Shown here one piece after another: positions 57,022 to 64,000 of a stretch of DNA of 64,000 nt; position 1 is the first letter of the stretch, and each line of letters starts with the position of its first letter. The stretch covers positions 930,001 to 994,000 of the forward strand of contig OZ244139.1 in NCBI GenBank assembly GCA_965216205.1, in the 5' to 3' direction. A program made the translations under genes and the position numbers. The DNA comes from CADEDH01 sp965216205. Lineage in GTDB: Bacteria > Actinomycetota > Acidimicrobiia > Acidimicrobiales > SZUA-35. The notes below the pieces were generated by a model that saw only the letters and a list, made by a program, of their open reading frames with translations, was not told where the DNA came from and did not search any database.

Positions 57022-57501
57022 ATGACCTACAAGACCGGCGACCGAGTTGTCTACCCCCACCATGGGGCCGCCATCATCGAGAAGACCGAGATGGTGGAGC
57101 TGAACGGGGAGAAGAAGAAGTACTTCGTGCTGAAGACGGCGCACGATGACCTCACCGTTCGCGTACCGGTGGACAAGGTCGACGAGGTGGGGATGCGCCC
57201 GCCGATCAGTCTCGAAGACGTCGAGGACCTCTTCGTCCTGCTCTCGAAGAAGGATGTTCGAGAGCCGGCGAACTGGAGTCGCCGGTTCAAGAACCACCAG
57301 GAGAAGCTGAAGTCGGGCGACGTCTACCAGGTGGCCGAGGTGGTGCGGAACCTCGCGCTGCGGGAGAAGGCCAAGGGCCTGTCCGCCGGTGAGAAGAACA
57401 TGTACACCAAGGCCCGGAAGGTCCTCGTCTCGGAACTGTCGTTCGCGCTGAACGTCAGCGAGGAGGCGGCGATGGACCAGGTCGAGGAGCAGTTGGTCTA
57501 G
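57022..57501 (+). CDS. carD: CarD-family RNA-polymerase-binding regulator
   Basis: A 159-residue protein. The N-terminal Tudor-like RNA-polymerase interaction domain YKTGDRVVYPHHGAAIIEKTE and KYFVLKTAHDDLTVRVPVDKVDEVGMRP is followed by the helical DNA-binding domain with the conserved tryptophan in ANWSRRFKNHQEKLKSGD and AREKAKGLS-like residues LREKAKGLSAGEKNMYTKARKVL (shown in part). CarD stabilises the open promoter complex and influences rRNA and stress transcription. AGGAGAT lies before ATG 57022. In mycobacteria ispD usually follows; here a convergent gene does. Confidence 0.95.
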   Translation: MTYKTGDRVVYPHHGAAIIEKTEMVELNGEKKKYFVLKTAHDDLTVRVPVDKVDEVGMRPPISLEDVEDLFVLLSKKDVREPANWSRRFKNHQEKLKSGDVYQVAEVVRNLALREKAKGLSAGEKNMYTKARKVLVSELSFALNVSEEAAMDQVEEQLV

Positions 57502-57525
57502 CCGACCCAGCGCCTGTCCAGCTGC

Positions 57526-58365
57526 TCAGGCCCGTCGACGGCGGAGGCCGAGGAGCTCGAACATCGCCGTCGGAACCGAGGTGTCACCGGCGCGCAGGCG
57601 GTGCGCCCGCTCCACGTTGACGGCGTCGAAGCGGCGATCGCTCCAGGCGTCCCACGGGCCGGCTGGGATCCTGTCGGGATCGCCTCGCGCTGCGTCGCAC
57701 GCCAGGAGATAGCCGGCGAGGTCGGCCACGTCGGCCGCGCCACCAACCGGTCCGTGTCCGGGCACGATCGTGTCGGCGACTGCTCGCAACGAGTCGAGCG
57801 ATGCGGCCCAGGCGACGGGATCACCGTCGAATGCGAGCGGGGTGACGCCGAAGCTGGCGAGGGCACCGGCGAACACGACGCCGGCGCTCTCGACGTGGAC
57901 CGCGAGGTTCGCCGGCGACTCGCCGGGGAGGGGCACGCCCGTCGCTGCGGGGGTGAGGAGCGCCGCCTCGGTCACCGTGTGGGTGATCGGCCGGGTTGCG
58001 AACTCGCGGTGGTAGGCCGACGCGAGGTGCGGGAGGAGGCGACCGAACGCGTCCGGGTTCGGTGGCGAGTCGAGCTGATCGCTCGTCGCCTCGGTGCCGT
58101 AGAACCCGGCCTGCCAGAAGGCGCTGCTCCCCCCGGTGAACGGCACCCGACTCGACGACACGAACACCCGCTTGATCGGCAGCTCCAGCTCCGCCGTGAC
58201 CTCCTCGATCGATGCACGCACCGCGGCGCCCGTCGCCGGGGTTGCGGTGGTGTCGATGACCGACAGGCCATCCTCGTCGATCACGAGCCCCACATTGGTG
58301 TCGCCATAGCGGGGCGACGGGTGGGTCCAGGCGAGCACGCCCTGACCGAGTTCGACGACATGCAC
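57526..58365 (-). CDS. Metallo-beta-lactamase-fold protein lacking all metal ligands (pseudoenzyme)
   Basis: A 279-residue protein with MBL-fold strand order: VVELGQGVLAWTHPS, TNVGLVIDEDGLSVIDTTA and a final VPGHGPVGG. Where family members have THxHxDHTGG it reads SSSRVPFTGG, so both His, the Asp and the last His are gone. The later GHTPG position reads GESPA, and the GD metal bridge reads GA. Hydrolysis by the usual dinuclear centre is therefore unlikely; a binding or structural role, or an unusual active site, is inferred. GTG 58365 follows TACCGT by 7 nt. It lies 34 bp downstream of the aminotransferase gene on the same strand. Confidence 0.8.
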   Translation of the reverse strand: MHVVELGQGVLAWTHPSPRYGDTNVGLVIDEDGLSVIDTTATPATGAAVRASIEEVTAELELPIKRVFVSSSRVPFTGGSSAFWQAGFYGTEATSDQLDSPPNPDAFGRLLPHLASAYHREFATRPITHTVTEAALLTPAATGVPLPGESPANLAVHVESAGVVFAGALASFGVTPLAFDGDPVAWAASLDSLRAVADTIVPGHGPVGGAADVADLAGYLLACDAARGDPDRIPAGPWDAWSDRRFDAVNVERAHRLRAGDTSVPTAMFELLGLRRRRA

Positions 58366-58372
58366 GGCTGGG

Positions 58373-58378
58373 ACGGTA
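58373..58378 (-). promoter_or_regulatory. -10 element (TACCGT) of the MBL-fold gene
   Basis: Minus-strand TACCGT, 7 nt before GTG 58365. Confidence 0.5.
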
Positions 58379-58399
58379 CTGCGATGCGGACGGCCGCGC

Positions 58400-59686
58400 T
58401 CAGCGGCCGGAGGGCGACGAGAGCGATGCCACGCCGGCGTCGATCGCCGCCACACAACGGCCGACCAGGGTCTCCAACTCGGCCTCCGAGATCGTGAACG
58501 GCGGGCCGATGAGGAGGGCATCGGGCACCGGGGCCGAACCAGCGGGGTAGATCCACAGGTCACGCTCGAGCGCCTCGGCCACCACCTTCGGCGCCAGCTC
58601 GCCACCGAAATCGGCGCCCGTCTCCCGATCCTTCGTGAGCTCGATGCCCTGCAGGAGACCGCGGCCCCGCCGATCGGCGACATTGGGGTGACCGGCGAGG
58701 GCGTCGTCGAGGAGGCGTTCGAGGCGGGCCCCCATCGTCGCCGCCCGAGCGACGAGCTCGTCGCGCTCCATGATGTCGAGCACGGCGTCGGCCACGGCGC
58801 AGGCCACGTCGGCGCCGCTGAACGTGAAGTACATCACGTTCAGCCCGGCCTCGGCGATCGGCGCCACCACCTCCTCGGTGGCGAACACGCCGCCGATCGG
58901 CACGTAGCCGCCGCCGAGGCCCTTCGACCCGACGAGCAGGTCGGGAACTACATCGACGTGGTCGACCCCGAAGTTCCGGCCCGTTCGCCCGAACCCGGTC
59001 ATCACCTCGTCGCAGATCAACAGGATGCCGTGGTCGTCGCAGATGGTGCGAAGCCCTGGCAGGTAGTCGTCGGGAGGCACGAGGGCGCCGCCCGACGCCC
59101 CGCTGACCGGCTCGACCACGATCGCCGCCACGGTCGAGGGATCCTCCGCCTCGATGAGCTTGCGGACCGCCTCGGCGTCGAGCGCGCTCACCTTGGGCAG
59201 ATCCAGCAACATCGGCTCGAGGGTGGCCCGCCGTCGATCGTGGTTGGCCACCGACAGTGTCGCCAGCGTGGCCCCGTGGTAGCTGATCTCCCGGCCGATC
59301 ATCTTCCAGCGGTCGACGTCGCCCCGGGCCACGTGGTGCTGACGGGCGATCCGCATCGCAGAATCGACCGACTCCGACCCGCCGGACACGAACAGGCAGC
59401 GCGTCAGACCTGGCGGGAGCCAGCGGTCGTGGAGGCGCTCGATCAGGCGGAGCCGAGCCTCCGTGGCCCACACCGGCACCACGTAGCCACCGCCCTTGAT
59501 CGCCGCCGCGGCGGCCGCGGCCGGCTCGGGTCGCCCGTGCCCGATGTTGGTGACGATCGCACCGCCACCGCCGTCGAGCAGTCGCCGGCCGCTGTCGGTG
59601 AACAGGTAGGAGCCCTCCGCCCCGACGATGTTCACCGGGACGGGCCCTGGTACGAACGGGAACTTCGCCAGCCGATCCGAGGTCAT
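58400..59686 (-). CDS. Class III PLP-dependent aminotransferase
   Basis: A 428-residue enzyme of the omega-amino acid/ornithine aminotransferase fold. It shows SYLFTDSGRRLLDGGGGAIV, FVSGGSESVDSAMRIARQ (phosphate site), ISYHGATLATLS, AAIVVEPVSGASGGALVPP, LLICDEVMTGFGRTG with the PLP aspartate, and the PLP lysine in LVGSKGLGGGYVPIGG. Typical substrates are omega-amino acids, diamines or aromatic amines transaminated with pyruvate or 2-oxoglutarate; the actual one is unknown. ATG 59686 follows TACAGT by 6 nt (leaderless-type). Confidence 0.93.
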   Translation of the reverse strand: MTSDRLAKFPFVPGPVPVNIVGAEGSYLFTDSGRRLLDGGGGAIVTNIGHGRPEPAAAAAAAIKGGGYVVPVWATEARLRLIERLHDRWLPPGLTRCLFVSGGSESVDSAMRIARQHHVARGDVDRWKMIGREISYHGATLATLSVANHDRRRATLEPMLLDLPKVSALDAEAVRKLIEAEDPSTVAAIVVEPVSGASGGALVPPDDYLPGLRTICDDHGILLICDEVMTGFGRTGRNFGVDHVDVVPDLLVGSKGLGGGYVPIGGVFATEEVVAPIAEAGLNVMYFTFSGADVACAVADAVLDIMERDELVARAATMGARLERLLDDALAGHPNVADRRGRGLLQGIELTKDRETGADFGGELAPKVVAEALERDLWIYPAGSAPVPDALLIGPPFTISEAELETLVGRCVAAIDAGVASLSSPSGR

Positions 59687-59692
59687 GTCCAG

Positions 59693-59698
59693 ACTGTA
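59693..59698 (-). promoter_or_regulatory. -10 element (TACAGT) of the aminotransferase gene
   Basis: Minus-strand TACAGT, 6 nt before ATG 59686. Confidence 0.55.
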
Positions 59699-59732
59699 GA
59701 TTGCGACCCCGGATCGGGACAGCGGCGGGACC

Positions 59733-61013
59733 TCACGCTCGACTGAGGCCCAACGCACCGTCGGCGGCGTAGGTGGGGAAGACCGTGCCGAGATCGTTGA
59801 TCCCCACCCGGTTCACCATGATGTCGGCGAGGACCTTCCGGTAGTCGGTCAGCACCGGGAGGGCGTTGATCCGCGGTCCGCTCGGCTGGTAGACGATCTG
59901 GTCCGGGTAGTCGTCGCCGAACACGCCGCCCTGGATGCCGGCACCCATCGCGAGCCAGGTGGCCCCCCGGCCGTGGTCGGTGCCCCGGTCGCCGTTCTCC
60001 TGCACCTGACGACCGAACTCCGTGCCGATCACCACCGTGATCTCGTCGAGCTGGTCGGTGTCGTCGGCGAAGGCCCGGACCGCGTCCGCCACCTCGGTGG
60101 TCCTTCGGTAGAGGCGGCCGTTCTCGTCGCCGACCCCGCCCTGCCCGTTGTGGGTGTCCCAGCCGCCGATGTCGACCGTCGCCGCGTGGACGCCGAGGTT
60201 GGCACCGAACAGCGTCGACAGCTCGCTCAACTTCCGGCCGAGGGAGGTGTTCGGGTACCCCGGTCGGCGCTCACCATCGAGCGCCTGGATCTGGTCGACC
60301 ACGTCGAGAACCTCGTTGCCGGCGGTGGAGACGCTGTCGGTGCCGCTGTTGAGGATCCGGATCGCAGCTCGGGCATCGCCGACGTTGCGGAAGCCGGTGA
60401 GGCCGAAGTTGCCGAGGTCGTCGATCTTGGCGGCGTTGGCTGCGCCGTCGAGCGGGAAGACCTGCTCGGACATGTTGATCCCGCCCACGATGGCCGCCGG
60501 GTTGAGCACGTTCAGCATCCTGCCGAGGAATCCACCGCCGACGGCGTTCGACGCCGACCCGCGAGCGACGTACTCCGAGGCCTCGAAGTGGCTCCGGTTG
60601 GTGCTCTCCGAGTCGGGGAGGCCGGCGGCCGGGATCACCGCCAGGCGTCCCTGGGCCCAAAGCGTCTCATGGATCGGCGCAAACGCCGGGTGCAGGCCGA
60701 CCGCGCCCTCCAGGCCGGTGGGGAACGCCACGTTGCCGTTGGCACTGGCGTTGGTGAGCGGCAGTGCGCCGCCGTTCTGGTTGGGGGGCGGGATGGCGAT
60801 CGTGGGCCGGATGTCCTGGTAGCGGCTGTCGTCGAACGGCGGGGCGTGGTTGAGGCCGTCGGCGCCGCCCCGGAGGAAGAGCACCACCACGGCGTCGCCG
60901 CTCGCCGGCTGGCCGGGGGCGGCGATGGCGAGTCGGGTTCCGAGTCCGGTGACGAGACCGGCGGCGCCGATGCTGGAGACGGTGATGAACTTGCGTCGTG
61001 TGAGTGTTGGCAC
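59733..61013 (-). CDS. DUF1501 protein with Tat signal
   Basis: A 426-residue exported protein. TRRKFITVSSIGAAGLVTGLG is a twin-arginine signal, and the body is DUF1501: VVLFLRGGADGLNHAPPFDD, DIGGWDTHNGQGGVGDEN, and VIGTEFGRQVQENGDRGTDHGRGATWLAMG. The family is sulfatase/alkaline-phosphatase-like in fold, with no firm function. GTG 61013 has AAGGAGA upstream. It is 14 bp after the DUF1800 stop; the DUF1800-DUF1501 pair is a widely conserved operon, often linked to extracellular processes. Confidence 0.92.
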   Translation of the reverse strand: MPTLTRRKFITVSSIGAAGLVTGLGTRLAIAAPGQPASGDAVVVLFLRGGADGLNHAPPFDDSRYQDIRPTIAIPPPNQNGGALPLTNASANGNVAFPTGLEGAVGLHPAFAPIHETLWAQGRLAVIPAAGLPDSESTNRSHFEASEYVARGSASNAVGGGFLGRMLNVLNPAAIVGGINMSEQVFPLDGAANAAKIDDLGNFGLTGFRNVGDARAAIRILNSGTDSVSTAGNEVLDVVDQIQALDGERRPGYPNTSLGRKLSELSTLFGANLGVHAATVDIGGWDTHNGQGGVGDENGRLYRRTTEVADAVRAFADDTDQLDEITVVIGTEFGRQVQENGDRGTDHGRGATWLAMGAGIQGGVFGDDYPDQIVYQPSGPRINALPVLTDYRKVLADIMVNRVGINDLGTVFPTYAADGALGLSRA

Positions 61014-61027
61014 GGGAGTCTCCTTGG

Positions 61028-63286
61028 TCAGCGCGTCTGGAAGAGGGGGTGGGCCATGAGCAGTCCAGCGATGTCGGCCAACTGCTCGTCGTTCACGCTG
61101 CCGGCCTGCCCTGGGGGGTCGACGTTGGCGGCGGCGGCCACCGCATCGATCGCGGCCTGCGGCGGTGTGCCCACCCCGAGTTGCGCCCCGAGGAGCGCGA
61201 TGAGGTCGCCAGCGGTGGCGGCTGCGGGCCGGAGTGTGCCGTAGCTCGTCTGGATCCGGTCGTCGTCGCCGTTGCCGTTCTCCACGTTCCGTGCGAGCCG
61301 CACGCCGAGGTTCCAGCGGTTGAGCAGCCCGGCCGAGTTCAGCCAGTGCTGGGCGTCGTCGGGGTAGCCGTTCGGCATGTCCCAGCCCCACGGCGTGTTC
61401 TGCATCTGGGCGAGCCGACGGTGGAGCCGTTGCGCGGAGTCGCTGCGGGGGCTCGTCGGCACGTCCGACCCGAGCGAGCGGAGCATCGCCGCCACCGCCT
61501 CGAAGGGGCGGCGAAGCTTCTGGCTCTCCGCCGCTGCGAACTCGGCGCTGGTCAGCACGTGGCGGAGGGTGGCCACGATGTCGGTGTCGGCTGCGAGGTA
61601 GGCAGCCGCGGTGGCGTCGACGAGGGTCGCCGGCGGCTGATCCGACACGAACCGTCGGCACATGATCAGCGCCACGTAGCGAGCGGTCGACGGGTGGGTC
61701 ACGAGGAACTGCAGCAACGAGTCGCCGGTGGCCTTCCCGTCGGTGCCGGCGCTGGTCCAGGCGCCGCTGAGGATCGAGACCTCCTCCGGATGGTGGTAGT
61801 CGGAGCGGAACACGAAGTCGGTGTGGTCGGCGGCGGCGGGGTCGTTCACGATCGACCAGCCACTCATCGCCAGCGACGCGTTCCGCACGTCGGCCTCGGT
61901 GTAGACCTGGTTGCCGTTCTCGTCGATGCCGAGGGAGTGGAGCTCGAGCAGCTCACGGCCGTAGTTCTCGTTGACCCCCTGGGGTGAGTTGGCATTGCTG
62001 GTGTCGTTGTTGAGATAGGCGAGCATCGCCGGCGAGTTGGCTGTGGCGACGAGGAGATCGCGGAACGTCCCCATCGCGTTGGGCCGGATCACGTTCTCCT
62101 GGTAGTCGATCATGAGGTGCTCGATACGGGCTTCGCCGAACAGGTGGATGTTGAAGTGGTCCATCCACATGTGGCACACCATCTCGAACAACTGGTGCTC
62201 GCTGTGGACCGCCCGCAGGAGGTTCATGTGGGTGAGCTCGGTCTCGAGCGCACCGTTGTCGTCGATGCCACGAAGCGTGTCGTGGGTGGCCTTCCGGCCC
62301 ATCCCGAGCAGGCGAAAGCCGCCGAGGAGGGCCTCGGCCTGGGGATCGGGGGTGGTGCGAGCGAGTTGGTCCTCCACGAAACCGCCGGTGCCGCGGGCGG
62401 CGATCTCGGTCAGCACCGCCGGCGTGACCCCGAACGTGAGCCGGTTGGCGACGTGGATCGTCGTGGCGTTGTTCGGCAGGCCGGTGGGTGGCGTGAACGG
62501 TGGGTCGGGTGCCGGGGGAGGGGGTGGCGGTGGGGGAGGAGCGGCGGTGGTCGAGGTGCTGCTGGTCGGCGCCGTCGAAGGTGTGGTGGGAGGCGTCGTG
62601 GCTGGAGCGGTGGTCGCAACGGCAGCCGTCGTGGTCGTGGTCATCGTCGGTGCCGGCAGGGACGGTGCCGGGGCGGCCGTCGTCGGCGCCGCGGTCGTCG
62701 GCGCTGCAGTGGTCGGCGCTGCGGTGGTCGGCGCTGCGGTGGTCGGCGCTGGCGCGGCGGGCGTGGGCGCTGCCGGAGCCGGCGCGGCCGGGGTCGGTGC
62801 CGCCGGTGCTGAGGTGGGTGCTGCCGGAGTCGGCGCCGCCGGGGCGGGGGTCGCGGCCGCAGGGGCGGGCGCGGCCGGAGTCGGCGCCGGGGGCGCGGCA
62901 CCACCCGGCGCTCGTGCCGTCGCCCCAGGGTCTCCCCCGGTGCCCCCTCCGTTCCCATTCGGCGGAGCAGGGCCGAGGTCGCCTCCGGGTGGGAGCGAAC
63001 CGTCGTCGCGGCGGGGCAGTTCGAGCCGCACCAGGTCAGGCCCGGATTCGGTGGCCGCCGACCCGGCGGTCGTGTCGGAGGCGCCGGTCGCGGTCACGTC
63101 GGACGGCCCTGAGATCGGACTGTTGCTGTCCGAGGTCGGGGTCACGACTTCGGAAAGCGTTTCCTCATTGTTGGAACACGCGGCGGCGACGAAGCCAACC
63201 GCGAGCGCACCGAGTAAGGTGCGACGCGTCGCATCAGGAAGGTTTCGGCGCGCCTCAATGACGTCGCCGGACAGAGGTTCACGCAT
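61028..63286 (-). CDS. DUF1800 Tat-exported lipoprotein with long Ala/Pro/Thr linker
   Basis: A 752-residue protein. RRTLLGALAVGFVAAAC is a twin-arginine lipoprotein signal with lipobox cysteine at about 37. Residues about 105-255 are an Ala/Pro/Thr repeat linker (APTTAAPTTAAP). The DUF1800 domain (about 265-752) has HVANRLTFGVTPAVLTEIA, MVCHMWMDHFNIHLF, NSPQGVNENYGRELLELHSLG and a C-terminal LRRPFEAVAAMLRSLG. The function of DUF1800 is unknown, and it nearly always precedes DUF1501 as here. The linker would span the wall from a membrane anchor. The start ATG 63286 fits the Tat motif position. Confidence 0.92.
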   Translation of the reverse strand: MREPLSGDVIEARRNLPDATRRTLLGALAVGFVAAACSNNEETLSEVVTPTSDSNSPISGPSDVTATGASDTTAGSAATESGPDLVRLELPRRDDGSLPPGGDLGPAPPNGNGGGTGGDPGATARAPGGAAPPAPTPAAPAPAAATPAPAAPTPAAPTSAPAAPTPAAPAPAAPTPAAPAPTTAAPTTAAPTTAAPTTAAPTTAAPAPSLPAPTMTTTTTAAVATTAPATTPPTTPSTAPTSSTSTTAAPPPPPPPPPAPDPPFTPPTGLPNNATTIHVANRLTFGVTPAVLTEIAARGTGGFVEDQLARTTPDPQAEALLGGFRLLGMGRKATHDTLRGIDDNGALETELTHMNLLRAVHSEHQLFEMVCHMWMDHFNIHLFGEARIEHLMIDYQENVIRPNAMGTFRDLLVATANSPAMLAYLNNDTSNANSPQGVNENYGRELLELHSLGIDENGNQVYTEADVRNASLAMSGWSIVNDPAAADHTDFVFRSDYHHPEEVSILSGAWTSAGTDGKATGDSLLQFLVTHPSTARYVALIMCRRFVSDQPPATLVDATAAAYLAADTDIVATLRHVLTSAEFAAAESQKLRRPFEAVAAMLRSLGSDVPTSPRSDSAQRLHRRLAQMQNTPWGWDMPNGYPDDAQHWLNSAGLLNRWNLGVRLARNVENGNGDDDRIQTSYGTLRPAAATAGDLIALLGAQLGVGTPPQAAIDAVAAAANVDPPGQAGSVNDEQLADIAGLLMAHPLFQTR

Positions 63287-63389
63287 CTGAGCTGGCCTCG
63301 GGGGGGTCGTGTGAACCTGGCGGCCCCGAGCCAGATCTGATCGAATGGTGCAATCCGTCGTCTAGCTACCCGGTGAGGACAATAACCCA

Positions 63390-64000
63390 ATGACGGCCTA
63401 CATACCACCCTTTCGAGCGATTGATTTCGTCTTGAACAATCTGGTGGATCTGCCTGATCTGATCGCCCGATCCGCCGCTGAGGGCGTGGATGCCGAGGCG
63501 GTCCAGATGGTCATCGAGGAGATCGGGCGGTTCATGGCCGAGGTCATCGCCCCCACCAACCGCGACGGCGATCAGATCGGATCGATCCGTCATGAGGACG
63601 GCTCCGTCACCACGCCCGACAGCTTCAAGAAGGCCTACGACCAGTGGGTCGCGGCCGGTTTCGGGGCCGTGCCCTTCGACCCCGCCTACGGCGGTGGGGG
63701 CTTCCCGTGGACGATCGCGATCGTCATCCAGGAGATGTTGACGAGCGCCAACATGGCGTTGTCGCTGTGTCCACTGCTCACCCAGGGCGCGATCGACGCC
63801 CTCCAGCACCACGGGTCCGACGAGCAGAAGGCCATGTACCTCCCCAAGATGCTCACCGGCGAGTGGGCGGGCACGATGAACCTCACCGAGCCCCAGGCCG
63901 GATCCGACGTCGGCGCACTCACCGCGAAGGCCGAACCGGTCGGCGACGGTTCCTTCAGGATCACCGGGCAGAAGATCTTCATCACCTACGGTGCCCACGA
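63390..64000 (+). CDS. Acyl-CoA dehydrogenase, N-terminal part (runs off the window)
   Basis: An open frame from ATG 63390 to the right edge (about 203 residues seen). It begins with the extended N-terminus of long acyl-CoA dehydrogenases (YIPPFRAIDFVLNNLVDLPDL), then EEIGRFMAEVIAPTNRDGD, GFGAVPFDPAYGGGGFPW, and the FAD-binding MNLTEPQAGSDVGALTAKA and ITGQKIFITYGAH. This matches the FadE5/AcdA-type enzymes of about 600 residues in beta-oxidation. There is little ribosome-binding signal, and CAATAA lies about 5 nt upstream. The catalytic glutamate lies outside the window. Confidence 0.93.
   Translation, partial: MTAYIPPFRAIDFVLNNLVDLPDLIARSAAEGVDAEAVQMVIEEIGRFMAEVIAPTNRDGDQIGSIRHEDGSVTTPDSFKKAYDQWVAAGFGAVPFDPAYGGGGFPWTIAIVIQEMLTSANMALSLCPLLTQGAIDALQHHGSDEQKAMYLPKMLTGEWAGTMNLTEPQAGSDVGALTAKAEPVGDGSFRITGQKIFITYGAH

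Noticed and set aside
63366..63998. Minus-strand 210-residue ORF at the right edge
   Set aside because: It is the antisense of the acyl-CoA dehydrogenase start, which carries strong family motifs.

Overview
This 64 kb window is dense, GC-rich coding DNA from an actinobacterium. CarD, a DUF3039 protein, a DUF222/HNH gene, DUF2510-RDD proteins, a PutA fusion and ferredoxin/lipoprotein types common in Actinomycetota all point there. The mix resembles the class Acidimicrobiia, but that placement is inference. I saw no rRNA, tRNA, CRISPR array, complete insertion sequence or prophage. About 60 genes can be supported, several in tight ATGA/GTGA-overlapping operons. At least 16 genes appear leaderless: a TANNNT -10 hexamer lies 6-9 nt before the start codon, which was used to choose starts.

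Layout. 1-5.7 kb: the end of mtnA, then a BMP-type nucleoside ABC importer (lipoprotein, double ATPase, two permeases). 5.7-9.4 kb: a frameshifted DUF222/HNH gene with its coupled partner, a divergent SRPBCC/TetR pair and a decayed M50-like gene. 9.4-14.9 kb: an MTA/SAH-deaminase-like amidohydrolase, proline-degrading PutA and a DedA protein. 14.9-19.3 kb: a four-gene kynurenine operon (haaO-kynU-kmo-kynA) and a small ferredoxin. 19.4-30.4 kb: envelope and regulatory genes (DUF3179, GMC oxidoreductase, Fur, Bax-inhibitor-1, anchored GH16, BON/OmpA protein, and a long membrane-anchored coiled coil ending in two helix-hairpin-helix modules). 30.5-39.2 kb: 3-hydroxyacyl-CoA dehydrogenase, PLP decarboxylase, HAD phosphatase, hydrolase, M50 protease, orphan ParA, DUF4214-M15 peptidase and a frameshifted stalk protein. 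39.3-50.7 kb: TrkA-TrkH, an HpcH aldolase, uracil-DNA glycosylase, GH3 lipoprotein, MFS exporter, small membrane proteins, a tyrosine phosphatase and an M20 peptidase. 50.7-64 kb: 5-formyl-THF cyclo-ligase, a selenocysteine peroxiredoxin, DUF3039, nucleoside hydrolase plus ribokinase, galE, two DUF2510-RDD proteins, CarD, an MBL-fold pseudoenzyme, class III aminotransferase, a DUF1501/DUF1800 pair and the start of an acyl-CoA dehydrogenase.

Most striking: the peroxiredoxin at 51336-51797 (minus) has an in-frame TGA exactly where the peroxidatic cysteine should be. The TGA is followed by a hairpin that fits bacterial SECIS geometry, so this is very probably a selenoprotein that a standard annotation would break in two. 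Other points of interest are an MBL-fold protein that has lost every metal ligand, a BON/OmpA plus coiled-coil/HhH gene pair with 17-residue repeats, and a perfect 28-bp inverted repeat between convergent genes.

Functionally, nucleoside salvage recurs: the BMP importer, methylthioribose-phosphate isomerase, the MTA/SAH deaminase-like enzyme, and nucleoside hydrolase with ribokinase. Amino-acid degradation (proline, tryptophan) and envelope proteins make up much of the rest.
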